A stretch of DNA of 40,733 bases from CAYGYG01 sp964354155 (GCA_964354155.1 CAYGYG010000025.1:1-40733); one strand, 5' to 3'. Positions 6,420-17,000 are shown, numbered from the stretch's first letter. The notes: generated by a model not told the origin, from the sequence alone. Numbers and translations: made by a program.

Positions 6420-9251
6420 CTAATGTTCTCTAACGATCTTTCTGACGGCAATTCGGTCGTGGCTTCTCAGAACACAGAAGTAAACGCCCGATGGCACCGG
6501 GTGGCCATTGTTGTCCCTACCGTTCCATTGTACAGAGGTCTCGACCCTAGCCGCGGCCAGCGATCTTATAAGATTTCCCCGAGCATCGTAGATTCTTAGG
6601 ACAATTCGTCCGCTCTCAAGGGGCAGACCGCTAATCACACACCGTCTTCTAAAAGGATTCGGAAATACACGCAACCCACCTCTTGTCGTAACCAGTGCGA
6701 CTGGGGTTTCCCGTATTTCACTCGGCGTGAAGAATTTGCCCCACGTTCGGAAAACAGACACGGGCCGACCGTTGATCGAATCGGTGAAACAGCCGAACGT
6801 AACCAACACCTGGCCGCCTGGCCCCACCGCAAGCCTGGGTATCACTTGTCTACCCGGCATGTTTGTCAATCGGAACGAGTCGATGACTGTTCCGCCTTCA
6901 TCTACCATGGCCCCGCCTATCGCCGCGTAACCATACCGCCGATCGGTCCATGCGACAAGGAAGTTCTGACCATCATAAACAACCGTGGGATGCTCCTGAT
7001 AGGCCGGGGCAACCGTAATCGCGATCCCCGCAGTGTCGAGGACTATGCCTGACTTGGTCACTCGCGAACCATAGATGTCCCAGTTCCCACCATTCCGCCC
7101 CTCCTGCCAGACAACCAGGTAGTTGGATGTGCCGACGGCGACGGCAGGACGCCATTGCACTGAGATGTGTTTGACGATGGGCAGGCCAGCGGTATCCATG
7201 ACCACTCCTGCCGGGCTGACTCTTGCCCCATAGATGTCGGGAGGACCCCCCCGCTCGTCTTCCCAAACAATGAAGTAATTGCTCCCATCAAAACACGACG
7301 CCGGCCTCCATTTCTCCCCGGTACCACTCGAAATGGTGATAGCCATGGTGTCGATAATCACCCCAGACCGACTCACACGCCTGCCGAGTATGGCCTGTGA
7401 ATCGCTTTCCCATGTTAAAAGGTAATTCGTTCCGTCAAACGCGACGTCTGGATGGGCAAATATGCTCCCCCGGTTTGACACGATCATACCCTGGGTATCT
7501 ATCACAATACCCGCGGTCGTTATCCGCGTCCCGACGATGTCGATTCGCGACGGATTAACCGAGTCACGCCAGACCGCAAAGTAATTCGTCCCATCAAAGA
7601 CCACGTCCGGAGCTATCTGAAGGTCTGCCCGGGAGATGACTATGATACCCGTTGGGTCAAGAATCGTCCCGGTTTGGCTGACCCGCGCGGCGTACATATC
7701 ATAGGACTTCCCACTGCGGCGGTCTGGCCACACGACCAAGTAATTCGTTCCGTCAAATGCGGCCGCATCGCCGTCATGCATGTAAGTAACAGTAGACAGA
7801 GGCCGCCCCGATGAATCGGGCAGACCGCCGGATGGAGTGACTCGGCCACCGTATATGTCAAGATACTGGGGCGGCCCGCTTCGATTGTCGGCCCAAGTAA
7901 CAAGATAGCTTGAACCACCGAACGCCACGGCTGGACACCTCTGTGTATCGGCAAGATCCGCCAGGGCAATCCCCGACGGATCAAGAACAACTCCTGCCTG
8001 GCTCACTCGTGCACCGTACACGTCAGGTGCGTTGATGCTGGTTCGATGGTCCTCCCAAGCTACGAGATAGCCTGAACCATCAGAGGAAACTGAGGGATGG
8101 CTCTGCCGACCGCTGGCGCCGGAAACCAAAATACCCGCAGGATCAAGCACGACACCGTTTGATGCCACGCGTGCCCCATAGATGTCACCATCGGCGACCG
8201 CGCGCAAGTCCCGCCAGCCAACCAAGAAGCTCGAACCGTTGGAGGTAACAGATACCGCAATTTGATCGTTAGGGGCGTTCGAAACGACAAGGCCTGCCGA
8301 ATCAAGCACGGCACCAGACCGGTCAACTCGGGCGGAGTAGATGTCGTAACTCGACCCGTTCCTCCGGTCCTCCCAGGCCACCAGATGACAAGAACCACCG
8401 AAGGCTACAGCCGGCCCGCACTGATTATCAGAGTTGCTTGAAATGGTAACCCCTGAGGGTTCGAGGACTTGCCCGGATGGTGTCACCCTTGCACCGTAGA
8501 TGTCAGAAGTGATGCCGTTCCTCAAGTCCTGCCAGACAACCAGATAGTTGGTGCCGTCAAAGGCAACCGCAGGGTAGCCCTGGTCGCTCGTGTCGGTGCA
8601 GATGGCCAGGCCGGAAGGATCCAGTACAGTGCCCGAAGGCGTCACACGTGCTCCGTAGATGTCGCGGGACCCGAGCCTCATGTCGTGCCACACAACAAGA
8701 TAGTTCGTCCCATCGAAGGCAACCGCTGGCTCCTGCTGGTCCCAGATCGCTGCAGAAATGGCAATACCAACTGGGTCGATGCATCGACCGTCAGGCCCGA
8801 CCCGCGCTCCGTAGATGTCCCAACCCGCTCCTGTGCGACGGTCTGCCCACACGCTTAGGTAGTTCGTACCGTCAAAGGCATTCGAGGGGGCATCCTGATC
8901 GCCCAGAGCACCGAAGTACACAACATTGGTGTCGAGCAGGAACTCACCGGCAACAGCAACCTCCGCCTTCCGCCTATGATGATTCTGGGTCACGCACTGC
9001 TGATCGTAGGAACTCGCACGACAGGGCACCTTCTCGTCAGGCTGACAGTAGTCATCAGGATGCCGGTCGACACCATCACCCGCCGGGAAATACACTTCAC
9101 GCCCCACCTCGCTGCTCTGACCGCACCGGACCGCTTGGGAGGGGTATGCGGGATCGGCGCGGATGATTGTTATACAGGCAAGCCAGAGGCAGATTGAATG
9201 TGTGGCGTGAGATACTATCCAAGAGAAGCGACTTGCCAAATAGGCCTCCAT
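6420..9251 (-). CDS. secreted repeat protein with type IX-like sorting domain
   Basis: This 943-aa protein has 13 clear copies and one degenerate copy of a repeat of about 52-55 residues, built on 'VAFDGTNYLVVWxDxR..DIYGARVxxxGxVLDxxGI'. The pattern is typical of beta-propeller-like surface proteins. A hydrophobic segment at about residues 9-32 may be the signal peptide. The C-terminal 85 residues form a FlgD-Ig/type IX-like sorting domain: 'RVFPNPF', 'LRIYDARGNLIRSL', 'WNGRDNNGHPVPSGVYFCVLRS', 'RKIVREH'. The region between the signal and the first repeat (about 33-100), rich in Cys and His, is unusual for the family. A promoter at 9264-9291 and GGTGA support ATG 9251. Likely exported to the cell surface; function unknown. 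Confidence 0.85.
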   Translation of the reverse strand: MEAYLASRFSWIVSHATHSICLWLACITIIRADPAYPSQAVRCGQSSEVGREVYFPAGDGVDRHPDDYCQPDEKVPCRASSYDQQCVTQNHHRRKAEVAVAGEFLLDTNVVYFGALGDQDAPSNAFDGTNYLSVWADRRTGAGWDIYGARVGPDGRCIDPVGIAISAAIWDQQEPAVAFDGTNYLVVWHDMRLGSRDIYGARVTPSGTVLDPSGLAICTDTSDQGYPAVAFDGTNYLVVWQDLRNGITSDIYGARVTPSGQVLEPSGVTISSNSDNQCGPAVAFGGSCHLVAWEDRRNGSSYDIYSARVDRSGAVLDSAGLVVSNAPNDQIAVSVTSNGSSFLVGWRDLRAVADGDIYGARVASNGVVLDPAGILVSGASGRQSHPSVSSDGSGYLVAWEDHRTSINAPDVYGARVSQAGVVLDPSGIALADLADTQRCPAVAFGGSSYLVTWADNRSGPPQYLDIYGGRVTPSGGLPDSSGRPLSTVTYMHDGDAAAFDGTNYLVVWPDRRSGKSYDMYAARVSQTGTILDPTGIIVISRADLQIAPDVVFDGTNYFAVWRDSVNPSRIDIVGTRITTAGIVIDTQGMIVSNRGSIFAHPDVAFDGTNYLLTWESDSQAILGRRVSRSGVIIDTMAITISSGTGEKWRPASCFDGSNYFIVWEDERGGPPDIYGARVSPAGVVMDTAGLPIVKHISVQWRPAVAVGTSNYLVVWQEGRNGGNWDIYGSRVTKSGIVLDTAGIAITVAPAYQEHPTVVYDGQNFLVAWTDRRYGYAAIGGAMVDEGGTVIDSFRLTNMPGRQVIPRLAVGPGGQVLVTFGCFTDSINGRPVSVFRTWGKFFTPSEIRETPVALVTTRGGLRVFPNPFRRRCVISGLPLESGRIVLRIYDARGNLIRSLAAARVETSVQWNGRDNNGHPVPSGVYFCVLRSHDRIAVRKIVREH

Positions 9252-9263
9252 GTCTTCACCGAC

Positions 9264-9291
9264 AGCATATACAGAAACCCGATTGCGTCAA
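9264..9291 (-). promoter_or_regulatory. promoter of the 943-aa secreted protein
   Basis: On the minus strand TTGACG (9286-9291), 16 bp, TATGCT (9264-9269), with the -10 box 12 bp before ATG 9251. The leader would be about 5 nt long. Confidence 0.5.
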
Positions 9292-9385
9292 GAGGGATTT
9301 ACCCGCTAAAGCGCCATCATTGTCCTTTAGCCAACACCATCTGTGAGAAACCCTCTGTCTGCCTGTCAGCGTCATGAGACGGATG

Positions 9386-9422
9386 CCAGCGCTGCGGATG
9401 TTCAAGACGTCCGCAGCGCTGG
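9386..9422 (-). terminator. strong hairpin after the 113-aa secreted protein gene
   Basis: Arms CCAGCGCTGCGGA (9386-9398) and TCCGCAGCGCTGG (9410-9422) form a perfect 13-bp stem with an 11-nt loop, 17 bp past the stop codon at 9439. No T tract follows, so it may stabilise the 3' end rather than terminate. Confidence 0.55.
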
Positions 9423-9438
9423 TGGGCCTTTCGAGCAC

Positions 9439-9780
9439 CTACTTCTTTGGGTCGGGCAGATGCAGGCTGAAGGTTACGTACGCAGGGTACTCACGAACCT
9501 CCTCCACACCCCATTGTTTCTCGTCTTCCCACTGGCCGTAGGTCGCCTTCGTCCAGTTCTGGTATGGTGCTTGGTATTCACCCGAGCCACCCGTTACGTA
9601 CCAGCCCGATTCGTTTGTGTAACCCGTTGCTTCACCGTTCCAGTAGTCGGCTACGACATACGCGCCTTGAACCGGATCCCCGTTATGATAGACATAACCT
9701 TCGGTGATAGCCTTCTCATCGGCCAGTGCTACACCAGTTAGTGCGAAGCACACGATTGCAAATGCGGTTATCCTTACCAT
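9439..9780 (-). CDS. small secreted protein, carboxypeptidase-regulatory-like domain
   Basis: This 113-aa protein begins with a clear signal peptide (MVRITAFAIVCFALTGVALA). The mature part 'TEGYVYHNGDPVQGAYVVADYWNGEATGYTNESGWYV' has the pattern of a carboxypeptidase-regulatory-like (CnaB/transthyretin-like) beta domain. An aromatic-rich stretch and an ending LPDPKK follow. AAGGAGA lies seven bases before the ATG. It resembles, in size and layout, the 118-aa protein at 24970-25326, and both genes carry the same structured element upstream (9830-9862 and 25436-25468). It has no sorting domain, so it is probably periplasmic or released. Confidence 0.75.
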   Translation of the reverse strand: MVRITAFAIVCFALTGVALADEKAITEGYVYHNGDPVQGAYVVADYWNGEATGYTNESGWYVTGGSGEYQAPYQNWTKATYGQWEDEKQWGVEEVREYPAYVTFSLHLPDPKK

Positions 9781-9829
9781 TGTTTGATCTCCTTGTTGCT
9801 TCAGACATCACCCTAACCTTGTTTGTGAA

Positions 9830-9862
9830 GCCTCATCACTGCTATTACCCAGGGCAGGAGGC
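9830..9862 (-). promoter_or_regulatory. conserved stem-loop upstream of a small secreted protein gene, copy 1
   Basis: On the minus strand: GCCTC-CTGC, an 11-nt loop CCTGGGTAATA, GCAG, a 4-nt bulge TGAT, GAGGC. A second copy at 25436-25468 keeps the loop length, bulge and stems and changes a G-C to a G-U pair in the outer stem. It lies 50 bp before the start of the 113-aa gene. It could be a 5' leader RNA structure or a regulator site. It does not match a riboswitch class I know. Confidence 0.5.
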
Positions 9863-10024
9863 CGTGACCATGTCCGTTCGAACAATAACCAGTACTCGGA
9901 TGAATCTGCCCATGACAGATTGCTTGAAATCACAAATGCTGGCAAAATTCCACAATAGATCGAAACGTTAACTTGGTAACCGAAAGCGCGAACGTGCACC
10001 AGTCATTCCGCCACTTCCTCCAAC

Positions 10025-10924
10025 TCAATGAGTGATGACGTATTTCATTATTGCCGGCGGGTCCTGGGTCACCAAGAAATATGTCCCGTTTCCCAGGCGG
10101 CTGACCTTCCCGTCAGGTACTCTCTGCCCCACCGTGTTGAAAAGCACACCCTTCGGTCGTTCATGACTGCGCGATTGAGCCGCAAGGAGCATTGAGCGAG
10201 TAGTGCATCGGTTTGCGTTGCCGGGCGCTGCCAATGCGTTCCTGCTGGGCTGGTTTTGTCTCTGCCGGGCCGTGCGCTGTTCGGGAAACCAGAGCTGTCC
10301 GTACAACACCTGGGCGTTTCGGCTGGGACAGAGTTCATCAGTGCGCTCAGTGTAAGCTACGCTCTCCTGGGCCGGGCCAAAGGTCTTGAACAGCTTGAAG
10401 TAGAGAACCGAGGTGGGAAAGACCCGGTATTTGGGTAGGGCTAGATGGACGTCGAAGAACGCACCCTCGGTTTGACCGGTATCGACAATCACCGGTTTAG
10501 GGTTGTGCGCGGATCGCGGCACAAGCTGATAATACAGCTTCAAATCCCCGGCAATGTGGGAACTGTCAGCTATGTCCTTAATGCAGACCGTAAACTGATC
10601 AAGATGGACATCCGGTATATGTTCAATACTATCCCGGCCTCGGCGCGAACTCAAAGTCACAGGAGACCCCAAGTTCCAGCCGTAATCTACGTAGAACCTG
10701 TCTCCGGGATTGAGTGGTCCGTAGAAGTCACGGCAGTCCGCCTCCCAATATCCCTGGCCATCGGTTATGGTTCGCACCTCGTCATCTGCCCAGGGGGTCT
10801 GCCTGTGGACTCGGACGCTACAACCGGGACTGCCAACGACAAAACCGTTGATAGTCTGGGCATCGCTGATGCTAACCGACAAACAGAGCAGGATCAATTG
10901 CATGACGAGCGAAAAGTAGCGCAT
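10025..10924 (-). CDS. secreted protein with short sorting-like tail
   Basis: This 299-aa protein starts with a signal peptide (MRYFSLVMQLILLCLSVSIS-DAQ). It continues with a beta-rich domain opening 'INGFVVGSPGCSVRVHRQTP', likely carboxypeptidase-regulatory-like. The C-terminal part 'GVLFNTVGQRVPDGKVSRLGNGTYFLV' followed by 'MKYVITH' looks like a shortened type IX sorting domain. Between about 215 and 250 the sequence is rich in Arg, Gln and Asn and of low quality, possibly a decayed linker. The first 40 codons and the upstream sigma54-type promoter are duplicated at 21420-21587, where the gene is truncated. It is a real gene; function unknown. Confidence 0.7.
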   Translation of the reverse strand: MRYFSLVMQLILLCLSVSISDAQTINGFVVGSPGCSVRVHRQTPWADDEVRTITDGQGYWEADCRDFYGPLNPGDRFYVDYGWNLGSPVTLSSRRGRDSIEHIPDVHLDQFTVCIKDIADSSHIAGDLKLYYQLVPRSAHNPKPVIVDTGQTEGAFFDVHLALPKYRVFPTSVLYFKLFKTFGPAQESVAYTERTDELCPSRNAQVLYGQLWFPEQRTARQRQNQPSRNALAAPGNANRCTTRSMLLAAQSRSHERPKGVLFNTVGQRVPDGKVSRLGNGTYFLVTQDPPAIMKYVITH

Positions 10925-11062
10925 ATCTTACCCTTAATCATTGCAAAAAGCGTGCCCGAGAGCCAGCATGCGGGGATGTTGCTGAGTCAAATACCGCAGT
11001 AACCGGTGTATGATGTAAATGGAAGAAGATGCGACCTTCGGGCTGCGGCCGGGTTGGTTCTT
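10800..11062. repeat. duplicated module, copy 1
   Basis: This region matches 21430-21697. It contains the first 40 codons of the secreted protein (minus strand), a sigma54-type promoter and, on the other side, a plus-strand remnant reading Y-D-V-N-G-R-R-C like the end of a sorting domain, interrupted by a TAA. Identity is nearly complete over 10909-11000. The right end is the half hairpin shared with 2174-2226. From 11063 to 11239 I see nothing else. Confidence 0.75.
10942..10957 (-). promoter_or_regulatory. sigma54-type promoter of the 299-aa secreted protein
   Basis: On the minus strand GGGCACGCTTTTTGCA has the invariant GG and GC separated by 10 bp, matching the consensus TGGCACG-N4-TTGCW. 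Transcription would start about 8 nt before ATG 10924. The same core occurs at 21572-21587 and, with one change, at 27343-27358. Confidence 0.7.
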
Positions 11063-11239
11063 GGGTGCAGAAAGCTGCGGACTGCCAATCCTGGGCTGGT
11101 GCCGGGAATGATCTGTCGATCCCAGATCGGCAAGTCAGGGACCGCTCTTTCCCCACCACGGCAGTTCGCGGATTCCCAGTGTACTTTCGCCCTGGGACCC
11201 CTCCCCCCCTGTGTCGTTTCAATCGTGCAGATTTCGGCC

Positions 11240-11267
11240 TTGACAAGGTTCGCTCCCTGACTACAAT
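11240..11267 (+). promoter_or_regulatory. promoter of the propeller protein gene at 11396
   Basis: TTGACA (11240-11245), 16 bp, TACAAT (11262-11267). The leader would be about 120 nt and ends with AGGAGG before ATG 11396, unlike the leaderless genes elsewhere in the window. Confidence 0.55.
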
Positions 11268-11395
11268 ATCTCAATATCCGGTCAAGCAGCTATGGAGTCC
11301 TGCAGGATCGAATGGGATCTTTCAGGACTAGACAGAGGGTGCCGCGATCGTATACCTCTGTGCGGATGATTCTGCTCACATAGGAGGAGCGGTCT

Positions 11396-13417
11396 ATGAA
11401 GCAGTGTTTGCTATTTATCATCATCACCCTGAGCGCAGGCCATCGTGCGGGGCTCTTAATCAACGGCGACTTCGAGCAGCCGCTGACAACGGGCTGGAGT
11501 CAGTATCTCGCCGGTCCTGGCATCATAGACCGCGCCATCGACTATGAACCCGATCCTGACTACGAGAGTCAGGTGTACGTGACGACCAAGGGAGTGTACG
11601 GCAAGCTGTATCAGAAAGTCATCATACCGTCGATCGATCTCCGTTTTTCAACAAAAGCCAGGCTTGTCGCATGGTGCAATGAACTTGTGGGGCACTGGGC
11701 TGGCTCTTCCCTGCTGATCGCATATTTGGATGACCACGGAAACCATCTGGGCAGTACACGAATCTGCGCAAAGACGTCTTCGTGTCCGTGGTCGAACACC
11801 CCAATTCACCATATCATTGATGCCCCGGATTCGCTATGGCATACTTACACCTTCGACGTCGGCGATGAACTGAGAAACTTGCCTGCGGTCAAACCGTCAG
11901 CCATCAAGGGGATCGAGATTGCGCTCTACTCTGAAACCTACCATTGCTGAAGCGGTATCGAAATCGCGAAGGTCTTCGCGGACGACATCGTCATCGACAC
12001 AGCCGCCAGCCGTCCCTATCTTGTCCTGGGCCAAACCATGATTGTCAACGACAATAACCACAACGAACGTTTGGATCCTGGGGAGTATGCCGGCCTAATA
12101 GCATCTCTCGTCAACCTCGGCAATCGACCCGCCACCAGTTCGGTGGGGACTTTACGGACCACATCGCCTTTCCTGACCGTAGCCGACTCGCTCTGCAGTT
12201 TCGGGACTATCGGTGCTCGGGACAGCACGGACAATCGGACGGACCCATTTCGTGTCATGGCTAGTCCCCGTACCCTTCCGGGTACCGTTGCTGATTTGAC
12301 TCTAGTCGTTGCCGCGGCTGAAACAACCTGGACGTTGAATTTTTCGATCACCATTGGGTTGGCGCCGGGAACGATAGTGTGGGGCTCGAAGCCTCTGCCG
12401 GCCTTTCCTCCAGCCGGCTTTGCCCACGGTGTAGCCTATGACCCGGTAGCCGATCAAATCCTTGTTCTTGATGCATATGGTCGAAGCGTACATATTTACT
12501 CGTCGGACACCCTCTTGACGTATCTGGGTGCAATCGCGGCACCCGATACGTGCCTCTGTGACATCTCGTACTCCGACTATGATGATAGACTCTGGGTCAC
12601 CGGTTGGGCCCTAAAGAATATCTGGAAGATAAGCAAAGCCAACGGCACAATCTTTAGGCAATTCGCCAATCCGGCTCGTGACTGCCCGTCAGGTCTGGCC
12701 TGGAATGGCAATAGGCTGTGGCTTGCTGACTGCAGAACTGCTTTAGGTGCGACCCAGCTGCTCTATGTGTCCGATACGCTTGGCTCTGCAACCCATTACA
12801 ATAGCCCAATCCAAGGGTACTATAGTTCGCGCTGCTTAGCCTATGACCGGGCGGGAAACACATTCGTCCAGACTCAGACCTGGTACGATTCGACCGGCAC
12901 TGCACGCGATAGCGTTGGTGTGGTCGAGTACCGCGAAGAACCGCCAGCGTTGACTGGCAATCGGTTCAAACTCTACTCTTCCTGGAATGTTAGAGGCATC
13001 GAGTATGATCCCCGCGACGGCAGCTACTGGATCACGATCCCGCAAGTCGGCGGTTCGATTGTGAACCGGATTGCGAAAGTCGCAGGGTTTCACGGCGGTA
13101 TTGTCGGGGGCGAAAAGGTTGCGGCCCGGACTTCGAATAGTGCCAAATCCCTAACCGTTCGTCCAAATCCTGCCCGATCTTATCTCCGGCTCGGCATCCA
13201 AATCCCGGCTCATCAATTAGCCGAGGTAAGAGTCTGCGACGTTTCGGGAAGGCTGATCGCAAAGCTATTCGAAGGTGAGATCCCAGGGCAAGTTGATCAT
13301 GAACAAAGGTGGGACTTACGTGATGCCCGCGGATGCAAAGTTGCACCTGGCGTTTACTTCGTCCTCTTGCAGACACCCGCAATCAAGATCGCAAAGAAAG
13401 TTGTCGTAACCTACTAG
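11396..13417 (+). CDS. secreted propeller protein with in-frame TGA at codon 185
   Basis: The frame is open from ATG 11396 (AGGAGG eight to nine bases upstream) to TAG 13417, except for a single TGA at 11948-11950. Before it come a signal peptide and a jelly-roll domain ('LLINGDFEQPLTTGW', typical of carbohydrate-binding folds). That domain continues after the TGA without a break ('GIEIAKVFADDIVID'). Then comes a CARDB-like domain ('NDNNHNERLDPGEYAGL') and a beta-propeller region ('HGVAYDPVADQILVLD', 'SGLAWNGNRLWLADC'). Last is a sorting domain ('VRPNPARSYLRLGIQIP', 'CDVSGRLIAKLFEG', 'APGVYFVLLQ'). The TGA could be a nonsense mutation of TGG, an assembly error or a recoded codon; see the findings. 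Otherwise the gene is intact at 673 residues. Confidence 0.75.
11948..11980 (+). other. in-frame TGA followed by a SECIS-like hairpin
   Basis: TGA at 11948-11950 is followed 14 nt later by CGCGAA-GGTC-TTCGCG (11965-11980), a perfect 6-bp stem with loop GGUC. The loop starts 20 nt after the TGA. Bacterial SECIS elements lie about 16-37 nt downstream, and the E. coli fdhF element has the same GGUC loop. The bulged U of the E. coli stem is not obvious here. Confidence 0.35.
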
Positions 13418-13599
13418 CAACATCTTCCATGCAGGCAATTAAGCGTTACTTGGCAAAACCGTGGCGTCTCAGGGTGGCGAGAGGACCCAAGGCAGGGAGA
13501 AAACGCTCCTCGACCAACGCTCTTGAGGAAACGTTGAAGACCTGCCTGCCCCTCCACTTTATTACAGGCAACGGATCTATGTTTAACAGCCGTATCAAA

Positions 13600-13815
13600 T
13601 TAAAACTTCTTAAGAAAGTCCAAATCGACAGGGTCTTCGTTTCCACATTGTGGACATTTCAGAAAAGCCTTTGCTTCTTTGCCAGGCCTTTTTTGAACAA
13701 CCAGCGCAAGAGAAGGCGGGTTCACTATTAGTTTGAGACTGCCATCCAGATTTTGTTCCACTCTAGCATGCTCAACTTCACACTTAGAGCATTTGAGAAA
13801 CATCGATGTATTCAT
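13600..13815 (-). CDS. small zinc-ribbon protein with two CxxC pairs
   Basis: This 71-aa protein has CSKC at about 9-12 and CPQC at about 54-57, the spacing of a simple zinc ribbon with a long insertion. A ribosome site AGAGGA lies four bases before the ATG. Zinc-ribbon proteins of this size often bind nucleic acid or partners. No named family is recognised. It is convergent with the propeller protein gene, with about 180 bp (13418-13599) of apparently empty sequence between. Confidence 0.6.
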   Translation of the reverse strand: MNTSMFLKCSKCEVEHARVEQNLDGSLKLIVNPPSLALVVQKRPGKEAKAFLKCPQCGNEDPVDLDFLKKF

Positions 13816-13832
13816 TGTTCCTCTAGATAGCG

Positions 13833-13873
13833 TGCGGTTTTTGGCTGAAACATAACACGCTGAAACACAACGC
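13833..13873. repeat. short dispersed repeat with core CGGTTTTTGGCTGAAACA
   Basis: The same core occurs at 6397-6418 (CGGTTTTTGCTGAAACACAAC) and, weaker, at 21411-21431 (CGGTTTTGGCTAAAACGTAAC). Here the second half (GCTGAAACA) is itself repeated. All three copies lie at gene ends. Nature unknown. Confidence 0.4.
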
Positions 13874-13913
13874 CACCCTTGGATTATTTCCTATGCGGCA
13901 ACCGATATAACAC

Positions 13914-13941
13914 TTGACAATGTTATTGTTCTGTATATGAT
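13914..13941 (+). promoter_or_regulatory. promoter of the 1011-aa secreted protein
   Basis: TTGACA (13914-13919), 16 bp, TATGAT (13936-13941). ATG 14037 follows after a leader of about 90 nt containing a near-palindromic ACCATGGTTGACCCATGG and then GGAGGTGAC. Confidence 0.65.
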
Positions 13942-14036
13942 CCTTTTGTTGTGCAGTCTGGTCTGGAGTATGCTGCCGGTTGTCCTTTTAGTACCGTGCC
14001 ATTTTACCATGGTTGACCCATGGACGTGGAGGTGAC

Positions 14037-17000
14037 ATGCGAAGATCCATTCTGCTAACGGCTCTCATTTCTTCCAGCATTCTTCAAGCAAGTTGGGATC
14101 TGCAGTGGCACGATATCAATCGCTGGAACCTCCCCTTCACCAATTATGGCTTGTTCGGCACGTATCAGGCAAAAGCCGGTGCAGAGTGGCCGCAGGGAAG
14201 CGGACACACGTATATTTACGGTGCCGGTCTCTGGGTTGGCTGCATGAAAAGAAATCAAGATGGTAGTTATGACACACTTGTCACTGAAGGCTATAATCTA
14301 GATGTCGAAGGTAGCGAAATGTCGCCCGGTTATATCGGCCAGAAAACCGGTGACATGAATGCGAAAATTTACGTTTATCCAGTTGACTGGCCGCTGCCCA
14401 GAGATATTTTCCCCATGGCTCCGTCGGAAAACAAATCTAGTCAAGATGCGTGGATGGTCTACAACGATAACAATTCCGTCTATCACATGCCCTATGATAC
14501 ACGGCCGATTGGCATTGAAGTATACCAAACCAACTATGCGTGGACTTTTTCCTATCTCCAGGATATGGTCTTCATGAGATTCGAAGTAAAGAATAAATCT
14601 CCTGATACTCTTCATAAACTCATACTCGGTATCTGTGCCGACAATGATATCGGAAATCCCCTTGACGAGGTCAATTGGGTGCAGCGATATTCAAGATATG
14701 TCAGCGGGAATGAGACTCTTACGGGCTGCTTCAACCATGGGTATACCGAGGATATATACTATCTGCCGGGATGGGAGCGCGTCGCCTATAAGCTCCTTCA
14801 TAGCCCTTATGCCCTGGCTGACAACATAGACAACGACCGCTGGGAAGATAGTGTCCTGTACCGGTCGTCATACCCTGGATCCATCGTTGACACGCAAGAG
14901 ACGAGTGAGGCTTTTTTCAGAGCGAACATTCCGGCCGATAAGTGGGATGCTGATGGTGATGGAGTAGCGGACTGGCAGGACGAGAGTTGCATAGAAAAGC
15001 GCGGCATAACTTCGTTCAAATCCTTCACCTCAGAGGATGCACCGAAGGAGGACTGGGCAAGGTACTTAGCCATGGCGGGCTATAATTACATAACAAGAGT
15101 GTACGAGCCCTATGATAGACGTCCGATGGCCGGGTCGGATTATAATCTTGTGCTGAGCTCTGGCTCTGCCACTCTGGCGCCAGAATCATCTGCAGTCCTT
15201 CTGATTGCGCTAATATGTGCGAAACATCAACGCAATGATTCCAAGGATCTCAGGACGAAAAGCCTGTTCGCCCAATATATCTATGACCACAACTGGCTTA
15301 TACCGACTGCACCGCCATCACCTAGTTTGGTCTGTGTGCCCGGCGATCACAAAGTGACCTTACTGTGGGACAATCTGTCCGAGATGACGCCCGACCCTTA
15401 TGACCGGCTCGTGTCAGACCCAAACCGCAGCAATTATGAACCATACTACAAGCAGTATGACTTCGCCGGTTACCGAGTTTGGCGTAGCTACACCGGCAAA
15501 GGTGTTACCTGGCAATTGATCAGGAGCTTTGACCGGGCCGACGGTGACACTTTTACTTACTTTGATGATTTCGCCGTGCCGGAATCGATCAAAATCACCG
15601 CCAATGACAATGGCTTAGGTTACGCACTCACTGATACGGCGGTCAGAAATGGTTTTACGTACTATTATGCCGTAACCGCCTATGACCATAACTACTTGAA
15701 ATCACCTGACACCCTCAATCCTACGCCAGTACCAGTAATCTTTGAAAGCGGTCGCAGGGGCTTCCCCGTCTCCCCCCGGACCGATGCCGCCGGCATCAGA
15801 TTCTCCCCGCCCCAGTTTATCCAGGCAAGGATGACCAGAGGCAATCCACGGGCCGACTTGAGAATCAACGCGGCGTTTCTCAATCCGTATGCGGTATTGC
15901 CCAGATATGGACTGGCTTTCGATCCGGTAATGAATGATTCGTCTGACTACCGGTTTCTGAGTGTGATTGACGAGAGCACCGGTACTGCCTCATACTATGC
16001 CCATCCGGTCTATAAGTGGGTACTGAGCAATGATTCTCTGGCGGACTCCATTCTCACCGGTGCGTACCTGCCCAAAGCCAAAACCCCTTATGATTTTGCC
16101 TACCCCTTGGACACGGTCCGTTTACCCATCTTTAAGAATGATGGTGTTCAATTGAGTTTCATTTTTGACCATCAGTTAACGCCGGGTGATTCATCTTTCT
16201 TCAAGGATATCGCCCTGGTATTGAATCGTGGCAACTATCCAGACACCTGGCCCACCGTTACCGCACTTGATGTCGTGGAACTGCCCTATACCGCCTGGGC
16301 CTTCTGTGGAGAGGAGTATGAGATACGCTGGAAAGCACATCCTCAGGGCGGTATCACCTGTGATGTCGTCGAGATGCGGACCGGCGATTTGTTGCCCTAC
16401 ACGCCCTGCTCTTTGAGCGGTCAACTGGAGATAATACCCGAGGAAGCCGACATGGTTGCCTCCCAGGCCCACGGCTGGTTTTTCCGCGGTGGTAAATGGC
16501 CCGGCATTAACCGTTTTGTGCCGACCGATACGCTGCATCGAGAGGGTCTGGATCGTGGTACGAAATACATGTACTTGGCGGGCTTAAGGTTTGCCCTGAA
16601 ACTCGGCGGGCTGTCACTGGCACCCGGTGACCCCTTGCCGGCCCCGGGCGATGTTTGGCGGGCCTATGCGAATGACAGCCTGAAGATTCCGCCGCTTCAG
16701 AGCTATGAAATCGATATCATCCCAGGTTGGATGGAGACGATTCGCATGTCGAGGCTCAACGTGAAGGTTGTCCCAAATCCATACTTGGTCACCAACGAAT
16801 GGGAGAAGTCGCAACTGCAACGGAAGGTTAAGTTCATCAACCTGCCCCCGGAGTGCACGATCCGGATCTTCACGACCAACGGCGAACTGATAAGGACCCT
16901 CCAACACAACCAGCGCATCACAGGCTCAGCCCAGACCAATGAGCTCGGCGGTGACGAGTGGTGGGATCTCCGAACCGACTATAACAAGTTCCCCGCCAGC

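Noticed and set aside
10445..11002. 185-aa plus-strand frame opposite the 299-aa secreted protein
   Set aside because: It is the antisense frame of a gene with a signal peptide and promoter; only its last part overlaps the sorting-domain-like remnant.
11948..11950. Reassigned genetic code with TGA as a sense codon
   Set aside because: TGA ends other clear genes in the window, for example the 1011-aa protein gene (17072), trpS (38955) and the sensor gene (34996).
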